5,126 nucleotides of DNA from an uncultured Lysobacter sp. (GTDB taxonomy: Bacteria; Pseudomonadota; Gammaproteobacteria; Xanthomonadales; Xanthomonadaceae). Below, piece after piece: positions 1 through 5,126 of this stretch. Numbering within the stretch: position 1 is the stretch's first letter; the number at the start of each line of letters is the position of its first letter. The notes beneath the pieces were generated by a model. It was not told the origin of the DNA. It was given only the letters and a program-made list of their open reading frames with translations, and made no database searches. A program made the position numbers and the translations under genes. The stretch is from positions 1 to 5,126 of the forward strand of contig CAMLHR010000107.1 in assembly GCA_946479915.1 (NCBI GenBank), in the 5' to 3' direction.

Positions 1-69
1 CCGGGCGGCAAGCTGGCCACGCAAATCGGCGGACCCGAGCCGGGCGAGGGCGGAGCCGCGGCCCGATGA
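1..69 (+). CDS. 3' end of an upstream gene, probably PBP2 (MrdA), partial
   Basis: Frame 1 is open from the window edge to the TGA at 67-69. It gives 22 residues starting PGGKLATQIGG and ending in a Gly/Ala/Glu-rich tail (GEGGAAAR). The stop overlaps the rodA start as ATGA, the usual sign of translational coupling. The tail carries no diagnostic motif, so identity rests on context: in gammaproteobacteria the gene directly before rodA in this cluster is mrdA/pbpA, encoding the transpeptidase PBP2 that works with RodA in the elongasome. A low-complexity, poorly conserved C-terminus fits PBP2. That a coding region ends here is well supported; the product name is inferred. Confidence 0.7.
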   Translation, partial: PGGKLATQIGGPEPGEGGAAAR

Positions 70-1178
70 ACACGATCCTGCAATGGTTCGCCTCGGTCAC
101 CGCGTACGTCGTGCGCACGCTCGACGCGATGCTGCTGCTCGCGCTGCTCGCGCTGATGGGCATCGGGCTGGCGGTGCTGTACAGCGCGGGCGGGCAGGAC
201 CCGTCGCTGGTCGTCGCGCAGGGCGCGCGCTTCGCCATCGGGCTCGCGGGGTTGTGGCTGCTGTCGCGCGTGTCGCCGATGCGGCTGCGCAACGCCACGC
301 CGTTCCTGTTCGGCCTCGCGCTGCTGCCGTTGCTGGCGGTGCTGCCCTTCGGCACCGGCGAGCACGGGCGCCACTGGCTCGACCTGGGCGTCTTCTTCTT
401 CCAGCCGGCGGAGCTGCACAAGCTGGTGCTGCCGATGATCCTGGCGTGGTACCTCAACCGCCAGCCGCTGCCGCCGCGCTTCGGCACCGTCGTGGTGTCG
501 CTGGCGCTGATCGCGCTGCCCACCGGACTGATCCTGCTGCAGCCGGACTTCGGCACCGCGATGCTGGTGCTCGCCAGCGGCGGCTTCGCGCTGCTGCTCG
601 CCGGCCTGCCGTGGTGGTGGGTGGGGGCAGCGCTGGGCGCGGTCGCCGGCGCGGCGCCGGTCGCGTGGTTCTGGCTGCTGCGCCCCTACCAGAAGGACCG
701 CATCCTCACCTTCCTCGATCCCGAGTCCGATCCGCTGGGCGCGGGCTGGAACATCATCCAGTCGAAGATCGCCATCGGCTCCGGCGGCCTGGACGGCCGC
801 GGCTGGGGGCAGGGATCGCAGTCGTACCTGGACTACATCCCGGAGCACACCACCGACTTCATCTTCGCGGTGCTCGCCGAGGAGTTCGGCTGGATCGGCG
901 TGGCGGTGACGCTGGCGCTGTACCTGTTCGTGGTCGGTCGCTGCCTGTGGATCGCCGCCAGCGCCCGCGACGGCTACGCGCGCCTGCTGGCGGGCACGCT
1001 GGGGCTGGCGTTCTTCGTCTACGTGCTCGTGAACGCGGGCATGATCTCGGGCCTGCTGCCCGTGGTGGGCGTGCCGATGCCGCTGCTCAGCTACGGCGGC
1101 ACGTCCGCGGTGTCGCTGCTGGCGGGCATGGGCATCGTGATGTCGGTGCGCGCGCACCGGCCGGTGCACATGCGGTGA
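66..1178 (+). CDS. rodA: RodA, SEDS-family peptidoglycan glycosyltransferase of the elongasome
   Basis: This 370-residue inner-membrane protein polymerises lipid II into glycan strands for cell elongation, paired with PBP2. It matches the family in length (E. coli RodA is also 370 residues) and has many hydrophobic helices, the first at about 19-41. SEDS signatures are visible in order: GRHWLDLG (101-108), QPAELHKL (113-120, with E116 and K119), LLQPDFGTA (157-165), RPYQKDRILTFLDPESDP (206-223), GWNIIQSKIAIGSGG (227-241), YIPEHTTDFIFAVLAEE (257-273) and MPLLSYGGTS (338-347). D264 in the PEHTTDF motif aligns with the essential D262 of E. coli RodA. The ATG overlaps the previous stop, with GGAG at 52-55 as a ribosome site. 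H118 within QPAELHKL is a position usually held by a small or aliphatic residue. FtsW is excluded by context and by the PEHTTDFIFAVLAEE form of the motif. Confidence 0.97.
   Translation: MNTILQWFASVTAYVVRTLDAMLLLALLALMGIGLAVLYSAGGQDPSLVVAQGARFAIGLAGLWLLSRVSPMRLRNATPFLFGLALLPLLAVLPFGTGEHGRHWLDLGVFFFQPAELHKLVLPMILAWYLNRQPLPPRFGTVVVSLALIALPTGLILLQPDFGTAMLVLASGGFALLLAGLPWWWVGAALGAVAGAAPVAWFWLLRPYQKDRILTFLDPESDPLGAGWNIIQSKIAIGSGGLDGRGWGQGSQSYLDYIPEHTTDFIFAVLAEEFGWIGVAVTLALYLFVVGRCLWIAASARDGYARLLAGTLGLAFFVYVLVNAGMISGLLPVVGVPMPLLSYGGTSAVSLLAGMGIVMSVRAHRPVHMR
1144..1167. repeat. Two overlapping perfect palindromes at the 3' end of rodA
   Basis: CGGTGCGCGCGCACCG (1144-1159) and GCACCGGCCGGTGC (1154-1167) are each perfectly self-complementary and share the arm GCACCG. 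That arm can pair leftward or rightward but not both at once. They lie within the last codons of rodA (about residues 361-368), just before its stop at 1176-1178. No T-tract follows, so an intrinsic terminator is not supported. They may reflect only the GC-rich coding of the Arg/Ala/His/Pro tail. Function unknown. Confidence 0.4.
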
Positions 1179-1223
1179 GCCTCGCGCGCCCTGCACGGGC
1201 CTGAACACCGCCGCGCCGCCCGG

Positions 1224-1252
1224 TCGAACGCCACGGGGGCCGGTGCTACCCT
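1224..1252 (+). promoter_or_regulatory. Possible extended -10 promoter for mltB giving a leaderless mRNA
   Basis: TGC-TACCCT (1244-1252) resembles an extended -10 element (TGn plus TAnnnT). TCGAAC (1224-1229), 17 bp upstream, is a partial -35 match sharing T, G and A with TTGACA. A start about 7-8 nt after the -10 would fall on the ATG at 1260, which matters because mltB has no recognisable Shine-Dalgarno sequence. This is a motif-level inference in a GC-rich region. Confidence 0.4.
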
Positions 1253-1259
1253 CGCGGCG

Positions 1260-2378
1260 ATGAGCCCACGCCCCCTCCAGACGCCCGTGTCCATCGCGCT
1301 GTCCGCCGTCCTGGCGACCGCCTGCGCGACCCAGTCGCCTCCGCCGCCGCCGGTCGAATCGCCGATCGCGGAGGACGTCGTCGGCGAGGCCCGGACGGTG
1401 CCCGTGCCGCCGACGTCCGACGACACCACGATGGCCGGCATGCACGCGGCCTTCGTGCGCGACGTGTCGGCGCGGTTCGACATCCCGGAGTCGGAGATCG
1501 CGGCCGTGCTGGCCGACGCCGAGATCCAGGAGAGCATCATCGCGGCGATGTCGAAGCCGGCCGAGCGCACCCGCGCGTGGCACGAATACCGCCCGATCTT
1601 CCTCACGCCCGAGCGCATCGCCGCCGGCCGTGCCTTCTACGCCGCCAACCGCGAGGCGCTCGAGGCCGTCGCGGACCGCACCGGCGTGCCGGCCGAGATC
1701 ATCACCGCGATCATCGGCGTGGAGACCTACTTCGGTCGCATCACCGGCAACCACAACGTCGTGGATGCGCTGTACACGCTGGCGTTCGCCTATCCGCGCA
1801 CGGGCGACCCGGCCAAGGCCGACTACGAGGACCGGCGCGAACTGTTCTTCCGCGAGGAGCTGGCGCAGGTGTTCGCGCTGGCGAAGGAGCAGGGCTTCGA
1901 CCTGGACACGCTGCAGGGCAGCTACGCCGGCGCGATGGGCTGGGGCCAGTTCATGCCGTCCAGCTACCGCAAGCATGCGGTCGACGGCAACGGCGACGGC
2001 AGGATCGACCTGTTCGGCGCGCTGGATGACGAATTCGCGTCGATCGCGAACTATTTCCTCGAGCGCGGCGACTGGCAGCGCGGCGCGCCGGTGATGGTGC
2101 GCGCGGTGCGCGCGCACGGCGCGGTCGAGTACAACGCCCAGGACACCGACGATCCGCTGCTCACGCAGGCCAAGCTGGCCGGGCTGGGCTATACGCCGGC
2201 GGTGCCGGTGCCGCCCGAGGCGCGCGCCAACATCATCCGCCTGGAGGCCGCCGACGGCCCGCAGTACTGGATGATCTTCCACAACTTCAAGGCGATCACC
2301 GAGTACAACAACTCGCGCATGTACGCCACCGCCGTGTACCAGCTCGCGCGCGAGATCGTCGGCGAGCCCGTCGAATGA
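1260..2378 (+). CDS. mltB: MltB, membrane-bound lytic murein transglycosylase B (GH103), lipoprotein
   Basis: MltB cleaves the MurNAc-GlcNAc bond of peptidoglycan with formation of 1,6-anhydro-MurNAc, acting from the outer membrane into the periplasm. The 372-residue protein starts with a hydrophobic signal ending VLATAC, with Cys22 as the likely lipidated residue. This lipobox is imperfect: Ala sits at -3 and Leu at -4. A Pro-rich linker follows. The catalytic domain begins near residue 57. IIGVETYFGR (151-160) contains the expected catalytic E155, equivalent to E162 of E. coli Slt35. GAMGWGQFMPSSY (224-236) is the GH103 signature. DGNGDGRIDLF (242-252) is an EF-hand-like calcium loop as in Slt35. 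ITEYNNS (346-352) is the conserved C-terminal motif. The ATG at 1260 follows an 81-bp gap after rodA and has no clear ribosome site. The gene ends in an ATGA overlap with rlpA. Placement inside a rodA cluster matches Pseudomonas sltB1. Confidence 0.96.
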   Translation: MSPRPLQTPVSIALSAVLATACATQSPPPPPVESPIAEDVVGEARTVPVPPTSDDTTMAGMHAAFVRDVSARFDIPESEIAAVLADAEIQESIIAAMSKPAERTRAWHEYRPIFLTPERIAAGRAFYAANREALEAVADRTGVPAEIITAIIGVETYFGRITGNHNVVDALYTLAFAYPRTGDPAKADYEDRRELFFREELAQVFALAKEQGFDLDTLQGSYAGAMGWGQFMPSSYRKHAVDGNGDGRIDLFGALDDEFASIANYFLERGDWQRGAPVMVRAVRAHGAVEYNAQDTDDPLLTQAKLAGLGYTPAVPVPPEARANIIRLEAADGPQYWMIFHNFKAITEYNNSRMYATAVYQLAREIVGEPVE

Positions 2379-3436
2379 CGCGACGGGGGACGCCAGGGGA
2401 ATCGCCGGGTGTGGGAGCCGCTTCAGCGGCGACGCTCATCCTCCTGCTGGCCAGCTGCGCCACCCCACCCAAGGCCGACCCCGCCCCCGACCCCCCGCCG
2501 CAGGCCACCGCCGCCCCCGCGGACGCCCCCGCCCCCCGCAAGGTCTCCCCGTACGCGCCCGCGCAGGAAGACCCGTCCAAGCGCGGCAACTACACCGCCG
2601 GCGGCCTGTACGCGCCGGGCGTGCGCGACAGCGCGCCCGCGGAACTGCCGCGGGTCGACCTGATCCCCGAACCGCTGGTCGTGGCGGAACCGCGATCGCG
2701 CTACGGCAACCGGTCGCCGTACTCGGTGCTCGGCAAGGCGTACCGCGTGCTCGATTCCGCGGAGGGTTACGTCGAGCAGGGCATCGCGTCGTACTACGGG
2801 CAGAAATTCCACGGACGCCGCACGTCCTCGCTCGAGGTGTACGACATGTACGCGTTCAGCGCGGCGCACAAGACGCTGCCGCTGCCGAGCTACGCGCGCG
2901 TGACCAACCTCGAGAACGGCGAGTCGGTCGTGGTGCGCGTCAACGACCGCGGCCCGTTCCACGAAGGACGGATCATCGACCTCAGCTACGCCGCGGCGGT
3001 GAAGCTCGGGATCCACCGCAGCGGCACCGCGCGGGTGGAAGTGCGGGCCCTGATGCCGAACCCGCCGGATCCCGACGCGTCCGCCGCCACCGTCGTCGCG
3101 GCACCGGCCGAACCCGCGCCGCCGACGGCGATGGACGCGCTGGTGGCCGCACTCCCGGAGACGCCCGATGCGCCCGCGGCGCCACCCGCGTCCGCGCAGC
3201 CGACCGCCACCGTCGTGCTGCAGGTCGCCAGCTTCTCCACCCGCCTCAACGCCGAGCGCGCGCTGGAACGCCTGCGCGCGGCGGGGATCGATGGCGCGCA
3301 GGTGCTCGGCGCCGTGGCCGACGGCCAGCCGGTCTGGCGCGTGCGCGTCGGCCCGGTGGCGGACGCGGCCGCCGCGGACCTGGCCGCGCGGGTCGCCGGC
3401 CTCGGGTTCGGCGCGCCGCAACGATTGCGCGAGTGA
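2375..3436 (+). CDS. rlpA: RlpA, septal lytic transglycosylase lipoprotein with DPBB and SPOR domains
   Basis: RlpA is an outer-membrane lipoprotein; in Pseudomonas it cuts denuded glycan strands at the septum. The 353-residue product has a signal peptide with an ideal lipobox LASC (lipidated Cys28), then a Pro/Ala-rich linker (30-54). The double-psi beta-barrel catalytic domain (about 130-225) includes GIASYYGQKFHGRRTS (136-151), LEVYD (153-157), AAHKTLPLPS (163-172) and VRVNDRGPF (187-195). E154, H165 and D191 align with the known active-site positions of Pseudomonas RlpA. A second Ala/Pro linker (about 231-276) leads to a SPOR domain (277-350, with VLQVASFST and VWRVRVGPV) that binds stem-less peptidoglycan. 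The ATG at 2375 overlaps the mltB stop. An in-frame GTG at 2411, with AGGGGA at 2395-2400, is an alternative start, but it would leave the signal peptide without its Arg residues. A REP-like palindrome lies within codons 12-21. Confidence 0.95.
   Translation: MTRRGTPGESPGVGAASAATLILLLASCATPPKADPAPDPPPQATAAPADAPAPRKVSPYAPAQEDPSKRGNYTAGGLYAPGVRDSAPAELPRVDLIPEPLVVAEPRSRYGNRSPYSVLGKAYRVLDSAEGYVEQGIASYYGQKFHGRRTSSLEVYDMYAFSAAHKTLPLPSYARVTNLENGESVVVRVNDRGPFHEGRIIDLSYAAAVKLGIHRSGTARVEVRALMPNPPDPDASAATVVAAPAEPAPPTAMDALVAALPETPDAPAAPPASAQPTATVVLQVASFSTRLNAERALERLRAAGIDGAQVLGAVADGQPVWRVRVGPVADAAAADLAARVAGLGFGAPQRLRE
2408..2437. repeat. REP-like palindromic element inside the rlpA signal-peptide coding region
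   Basis: The segment carries GTGTGGGAG at its left end, then the inverted repeat GCCGC (2417-2421) / GCGGC (2426-2430) around a TTCA loop, then GACGCTC. This architecture, a GTGGGAG head beside a short stem with a 4-nt loop, is typical of bacterial REP elements linked to RAYT transposases, which are abundant in Pseudomonas and Xanthomonadaceae and usually sit between genes. Here it is read in frame as residues 12-21 of RlpA (GVGAASAATL), using codons such as GGA and TCA that are uncommon in the rest of this window. Only one copy is visible, so membership of a genomic repeat family is inferred from motif memory. Confidence 0.65.
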
Positions 3437-3466
3437 CCCATGCTCGCCCCTGCACGCCCGCTTCCC

Positions 3467-3472
3467 TAGAAT
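3467..3472 (+). promoter_or_regulatory. Possible -10 element upstream of dacC
   Basis: TAGAAT matches the sigma-70 -10 consensus TATAAT at five of six bases and is one of the few AT-rich hexamers in the window. It lies in the 79-bp gap between rlpA and dacC. Transcription would begin near 3479-3480, leaving a 5' leader of roughly 36 nt. No good -35 box is found 16-18 bp upstream (TCGCCC at 17 bp), so the call is tentative. Confidence 0.45.
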
Positions 3473-3498
3473 CAGGCGTCTTTCCCGGAATCCTCACG

Positions 3499-3504
3499 CA
3501 GGAG
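3499..3504 (+). promoter_or_regulatory. Shine-Dalgarno site fixing the dacC start
   Basis: CAGGAG lies 11 nt before the ATG at 3516. It supports that start over the in-frame open sequence reaching back to 3168, which would overlap rlpA and add about 116 Arg/Pro-rich residues before a perfectly formed signal peptide. Confidence 0.7.
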
Positions 3505-3515
3505 CCGCCCCCACG

Positions 3516-4724
3516 ATGAAGTCCACCGCCCTCGCAGGCCGCCTCGTCCTCCTCGCCGCCCTCGCCACCGGTGCGATCGGCTCGCTCGCCCTCGCGCAGG
3601 ATCCGCAACCCGCCGCGCCCGAAGCGCCGATGGCGCCGGTGCCCCCGGCGCCGGACGTCGCCGGCGACGCCTGGCTGCTGATGGATTTCGCGACCGGGCA
3701 GGTGCTCGCCGGCGAGAACATCCACAAGCGCCACGAGCCGGCCAGCCTGACCAAGGTCATGACCAGCTACGTGGTGGCGGCGGAAATGGCGGCGGGCCGG
3801 ATCTCGGCCGACGACCAGGTGCGGATGAGCGAGCACGCGTGGCGCACGGGCGGCGCCGGCACCGACGGCAGCTACTCCGGGTTCCCGGTCAACCAGTCCG
3901 CGCGGCTGGAAGACATGGAAAAGGGCATGGTGATCCAGTCCGGCAACGACGCGGCCATCGCGCTGGCCGAGCACATCGCCGGCACCGTGGATGCGTTTGC
4001 GTCGCTGATGAACACGCACGCCGCACGCCTCGGCATGGAGAACACCCATTTCACGAATCCGCACGGCCTGCCGGACGAGAACCACTACTCCACCGCCTAC
4101 GACCTCGCGCTGCTCGGCCGCGCGCTGATCCGCGACTTCCCCGAGCACTATGCGTACAACAAGATCCGGGAGTTCACGGTCGGCGAGATCACCCAGCGCA
4201 ACCGAAACCTGCTGCTGTGGCGCGACCCCTCGGTGGACGGCATCAAGACCGGCCACACCAGCGGCGCGGGCTACTGCCTGATGACGTCGGCCGAGCGCGA
4301 CGGCATGCGCCTGGTCACGGTCGTGCTCGGCTCCACCGGCGAGAAGCAGCGCGCCGACGACAGCCAGGCACTGCTCAACTGGGGCTTCCGCTTCTTCGAG
4401 TCCAACGAGCTCTATCCCGCCGGCGAGACGATCGAGAAACAGAAGGTGTGGAAGGGCGATGCCGACGAGGTCCTGCTCGGCGTGGCCGAGCCGTTGCGCG
4501 TGACCACGCGCCGCGGGCGGTACGACGCGCTCAAGCCCACGATGGAGCTGCCCAAGACGTTGATCGCACCGATCGCCAAGGGCCAGCAGGTCGGCACGGT
4601 GAAGGTCACGCTGGACGGCGAGGTGGTCGCCGAGCGGCCGCTCGTCGCCTTGCAGGCGGTCGAGGAAGGCGGCTTCTTCAAGCGCCTGTGGGACGGCTTC
4701 TGGCTGTGGTGGGAATCGCTGTAG
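3516..4724 (+). CDS. dacC: PBP5/6-type D-alanyl-D-alanine carboxypeptidase (DacA/DacC family)
   Basis: This periplasmic enzyme removes the terminal D-Ala from peptidoglycan pentapeptides, limiting crosslinking and influencing cell shape. The 402-residue length is typical (E. coli PBP5 precursor is 403). A signal peptide ends at LALA-Q (cleavage after about A27), followed by a Pro/Ala-rich linker. The peptidase S11 domain shows ASLTK (76-80; nucleophile S77, K80), SGN (142-144) and KTGHTSGAGYC (244-254). Other family blocks are GSYSGFP (118-124), NPHGLPDENHYSTAYDLA (181-198) and LLLWRDPSVDGIKTG (232-246). The C-terminal beta domain (about 298-380) precedes FFKRLWDGFWLWWESL (387-402), an amphipathic Trp-rich helix equivalent to the PBP5 membrane anchor. 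The paralogues dacA, dacC and dacD cannot be separated by sequence alone; dacC follows Pseudomonas usage at this locus. Only 13 bp separate it from the next gene. Confidence 0.96.
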   Translation: MKSTALAGRLVLLAALATGAIGSLALAQDPQPAAPEAPMAPVPPAPDVAGDAWLLMDFATGQVLAGENIHKRHEPASLTKVMTSYVVAAEMAAGRISADDQVRMSEHAWRTGGAGTDGSYSGFPVNQSARLEDMEKGMVIQSGNDAAIALAEHIAGTVDAFASLMNTHAARLGMENTHFTNPHGLPDENHYSTAYDLALLGRALIRDFPEHYAYNKIREFTVGEITQRNRNLLLWRDPSVDGIKTGHTSGAGYCLMTSAERDGMRLVTVVLGSTGEKQRADDSQALLNWGFRFFESNELYPAGETIEKQKVWKGDADEVLLGVAEPLRVTTRRGRYDALKPTMELPKTLIAPIAKGQQVGTVKVTLDGEVVAERPLVALQAVEEGGFFKRLWDGFWLWWESL

Positions 4725-4737
4725 GGCGGGGCGCGCG

Positions 4738-5016
4738 ATGGAACTGAAGTCCGACAATCCCGACCACGGGTTCCAGTTTCCCGGCACGTTCGAGCTGTCG
4801 GCGATGGGCGCCGCGGAGAAGGACCTGGAGACGGCGCTGCCGACCCTGCTGATGGACGCCGGCATCGAGGTGCTGCACGAGTCGGTCACCTGGAAGCATT
4901 CGTCCAACGGCCGCTTCGTGTCGGTCCGGATCCAGTTCCGCGCCGAATCCCGCGAACAGTACGAGGCCGCGCACGCCGCGTTGCGCGCCCATCCCGAGGT
5001 GAAGTGGACGCTGTAG
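4738..5016 (+). CDS. ybeD: YbeD-like protein, DUF493 family
   Basis: This 92-residue cytosolic protein belongs to DUF493, an alpha/beta ferredoxin-like fold resembling regulatory ACT-type domains; its molecular role is not established. Family features are the FQFPGTFELSAMG block (12-24), matching the FP-x-x-F-x-x-K-V-M-G region of E. coli YbeD (87 residues). The central SSNGRFVSVRIQFRAES (55-71) corresponds to SSKGNYHSVSITI. The ending HPEVKWTL matches the usual hydrophobic C-terminus. The gene begins 13 bp after the dacC stop behind a purine-rich GGGCGGGG stretch, so coupling with dacC is likely. Position between the carboxypeptidase gene and lipB is the conserved one. No odd features are seen. 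Confidence 0.92.
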   Translation: MELKSDNPDHGFQFPGTFELSAMGAAEKDLETALPTLLMDAGIEVLHESVTWKHSSNGRFVSVRIQFRAESREQYEAAHAALRAHPEVKWTL

Positions 5017-5126
5017 CGCAGCAGGCGTGCGTGGTGCGCGACCTGGGCCGCCGCGCGTACGAGCCGGTGTGGCGCGACATGCAGGCGTTCACCGGGCACG
5101 GCGTTCCCGGTCTGTGCGCGCAGCGC
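5004..5126 (+). CDS. lipB: LipB, octanoyl-[acyl carrier protein]:protein N-octanoyltransferase, N-terminal part
   Basis: LipB transfers octanoate from acyl carrier protein to lipoyl domains, the first step of lipoate synthesis. The frame contains VVRDLGRRAYEPVWRDMQAF (encoded at 5031-5090), which matches the LipB N-terminus (E. coli [20 protein letters not shown]), and the gene follows ybeD as expected. The likely start is GTG at 5004, overlapping ybeD by 13 bp, with GAGGTGAA immediately upstream (4996-5003). The spacing is short, and GTG at 5031 or 5034 are alternatives. After AFT the protein reads GHGVPGLCAQR to the window edge. This is not the charged loop and D-E-[LI]-W that LipB usually shows here, so there may be a shorter loop, divergence or a base error. 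The active-site Lys and Cys lie beyond the window. Confidence 0.82.
   Translation, partial: MDAVAQQACVVRDLGRRAYEPVWRDMQAFTGHGVPGLCAQR

Noticed and set aside
609..637. G-rich stretch in rodA as a quadruplex
   Set aside because: It encodes the membrane residues around PWWWVG and has too few G-runs of three or more with short loops; coding explains it.
1188..1200. GCCC-TGCAC-GGGC hairpin after rodA as a terminator
   Set aside because: The stem is only 4 bp, the flanking bases do not pair, and no T-tract follows.
83..1204. 373-codon + strand frame overlapping rodA
   Set aside because: Frame-shifted shadow of rodA, dominated by Arg, Ala and Gly, with no SEDS motifs.
2423..3421. 332-codon minus-strand open frame opposite rlpA
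   Set aside because: Low-complexity Arg/Gly/His composition, no domain, fully antisense to a gene with catalytic and SPOR motifs.
3168..3515. In-frame open extension of dacC back to 3168, giving a 518-residue protein
   Set aside because: It overlaps rlpA in another frame, is Arg/Pro-rich as expected of a GC-rich shadow frame, and would bury a well-formed signal peptide. CAGGAG before 3516 marks the real start.
3246..5099. 617-codon open frame on the minus strand
   Set aside because: It lies antisense to rlpA, dacC, ybeD and lipB, all with clear family motifs. Its Arg/Ala/Gly/His-rich composition is that of a shadow frame, with no recognisable domain.
1..5126. Defence system, phage, transposase, CRISPR or tRNA genes
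   Set aside because: All six frames were considered; every well-supported protein belongs to the conserved cell-wall/lipoate cluster and no spaced repeats or RNA-gene signatures were seen.

Overview
The window is a chromosomal cell-wall gene cluster from a very GC-rich gammaproteobacterium. Gene order, protein sequences, strong G/C preference at third codon positions and a GTGGGAGC-type palindrome together suggest the Xanthomonadaceae (Lysobacter/Luteimonas/Xanthomonas relatives). That placement is an inference, because no rRNA or other marker gene is present.

All genes are on the + strand and closely packed. Positions 1-69 hold the last 22 codons of an upstream gene, probably mrdA (PBP2) by gene order. 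Then come rodA (66-1178, ATGA overlap), an 81-bp gap, mltB (1260-2378), rlpA (2375-3436, ATGA overlap), a 79-bp gap, dacC (3516-4724), a 13-bp gap, a ybeD/DUF493 gene (4738-5016), and the start of lipB (about 5004 to the window end, partial). The order PBP2-RodA-MltB-RlpA-D,D-carboxypeptidase-YbeD-LipB matches the known Pseudomonas layout; E. coli has the same order without mltB.

The genes form one functional theme. RodA polymerises glycan strands for side-wall growth and PBP2 crosslinks them. The two lipoprotein lytic transglycosylases, MltB and RlpA, cut glycan. The PBP5/6-type carboxypeptidase trims pentapeptides. YbeD and LipB belong to the adjoining lipoate locus. No convincing intrinsic terminator was seen, so transcription may run through the whole block. 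Possible internal promoters lie just before mltB (TGC-TACCCT ending 7 bp before the ATG, a leaderless arrangement) and before dacC (TAGAAT).

No gene-free stretch exceeds 300 bases. There are no RNA genes, insertion sequences, CRISPR arrays or phage genes that I can see. I do not see an undescribed multi-gene system. The most notable local feature is a REP-like palindrome inside the 5' end of rlpA, where it encodes part of the lipoprotein signal peptide among unusually chosen codons. Next come the possible leaderless mltB promoter, overlapping palindromes at the rodA 3' end, and an unusual start to the LipB catalytic domain at the window edge.
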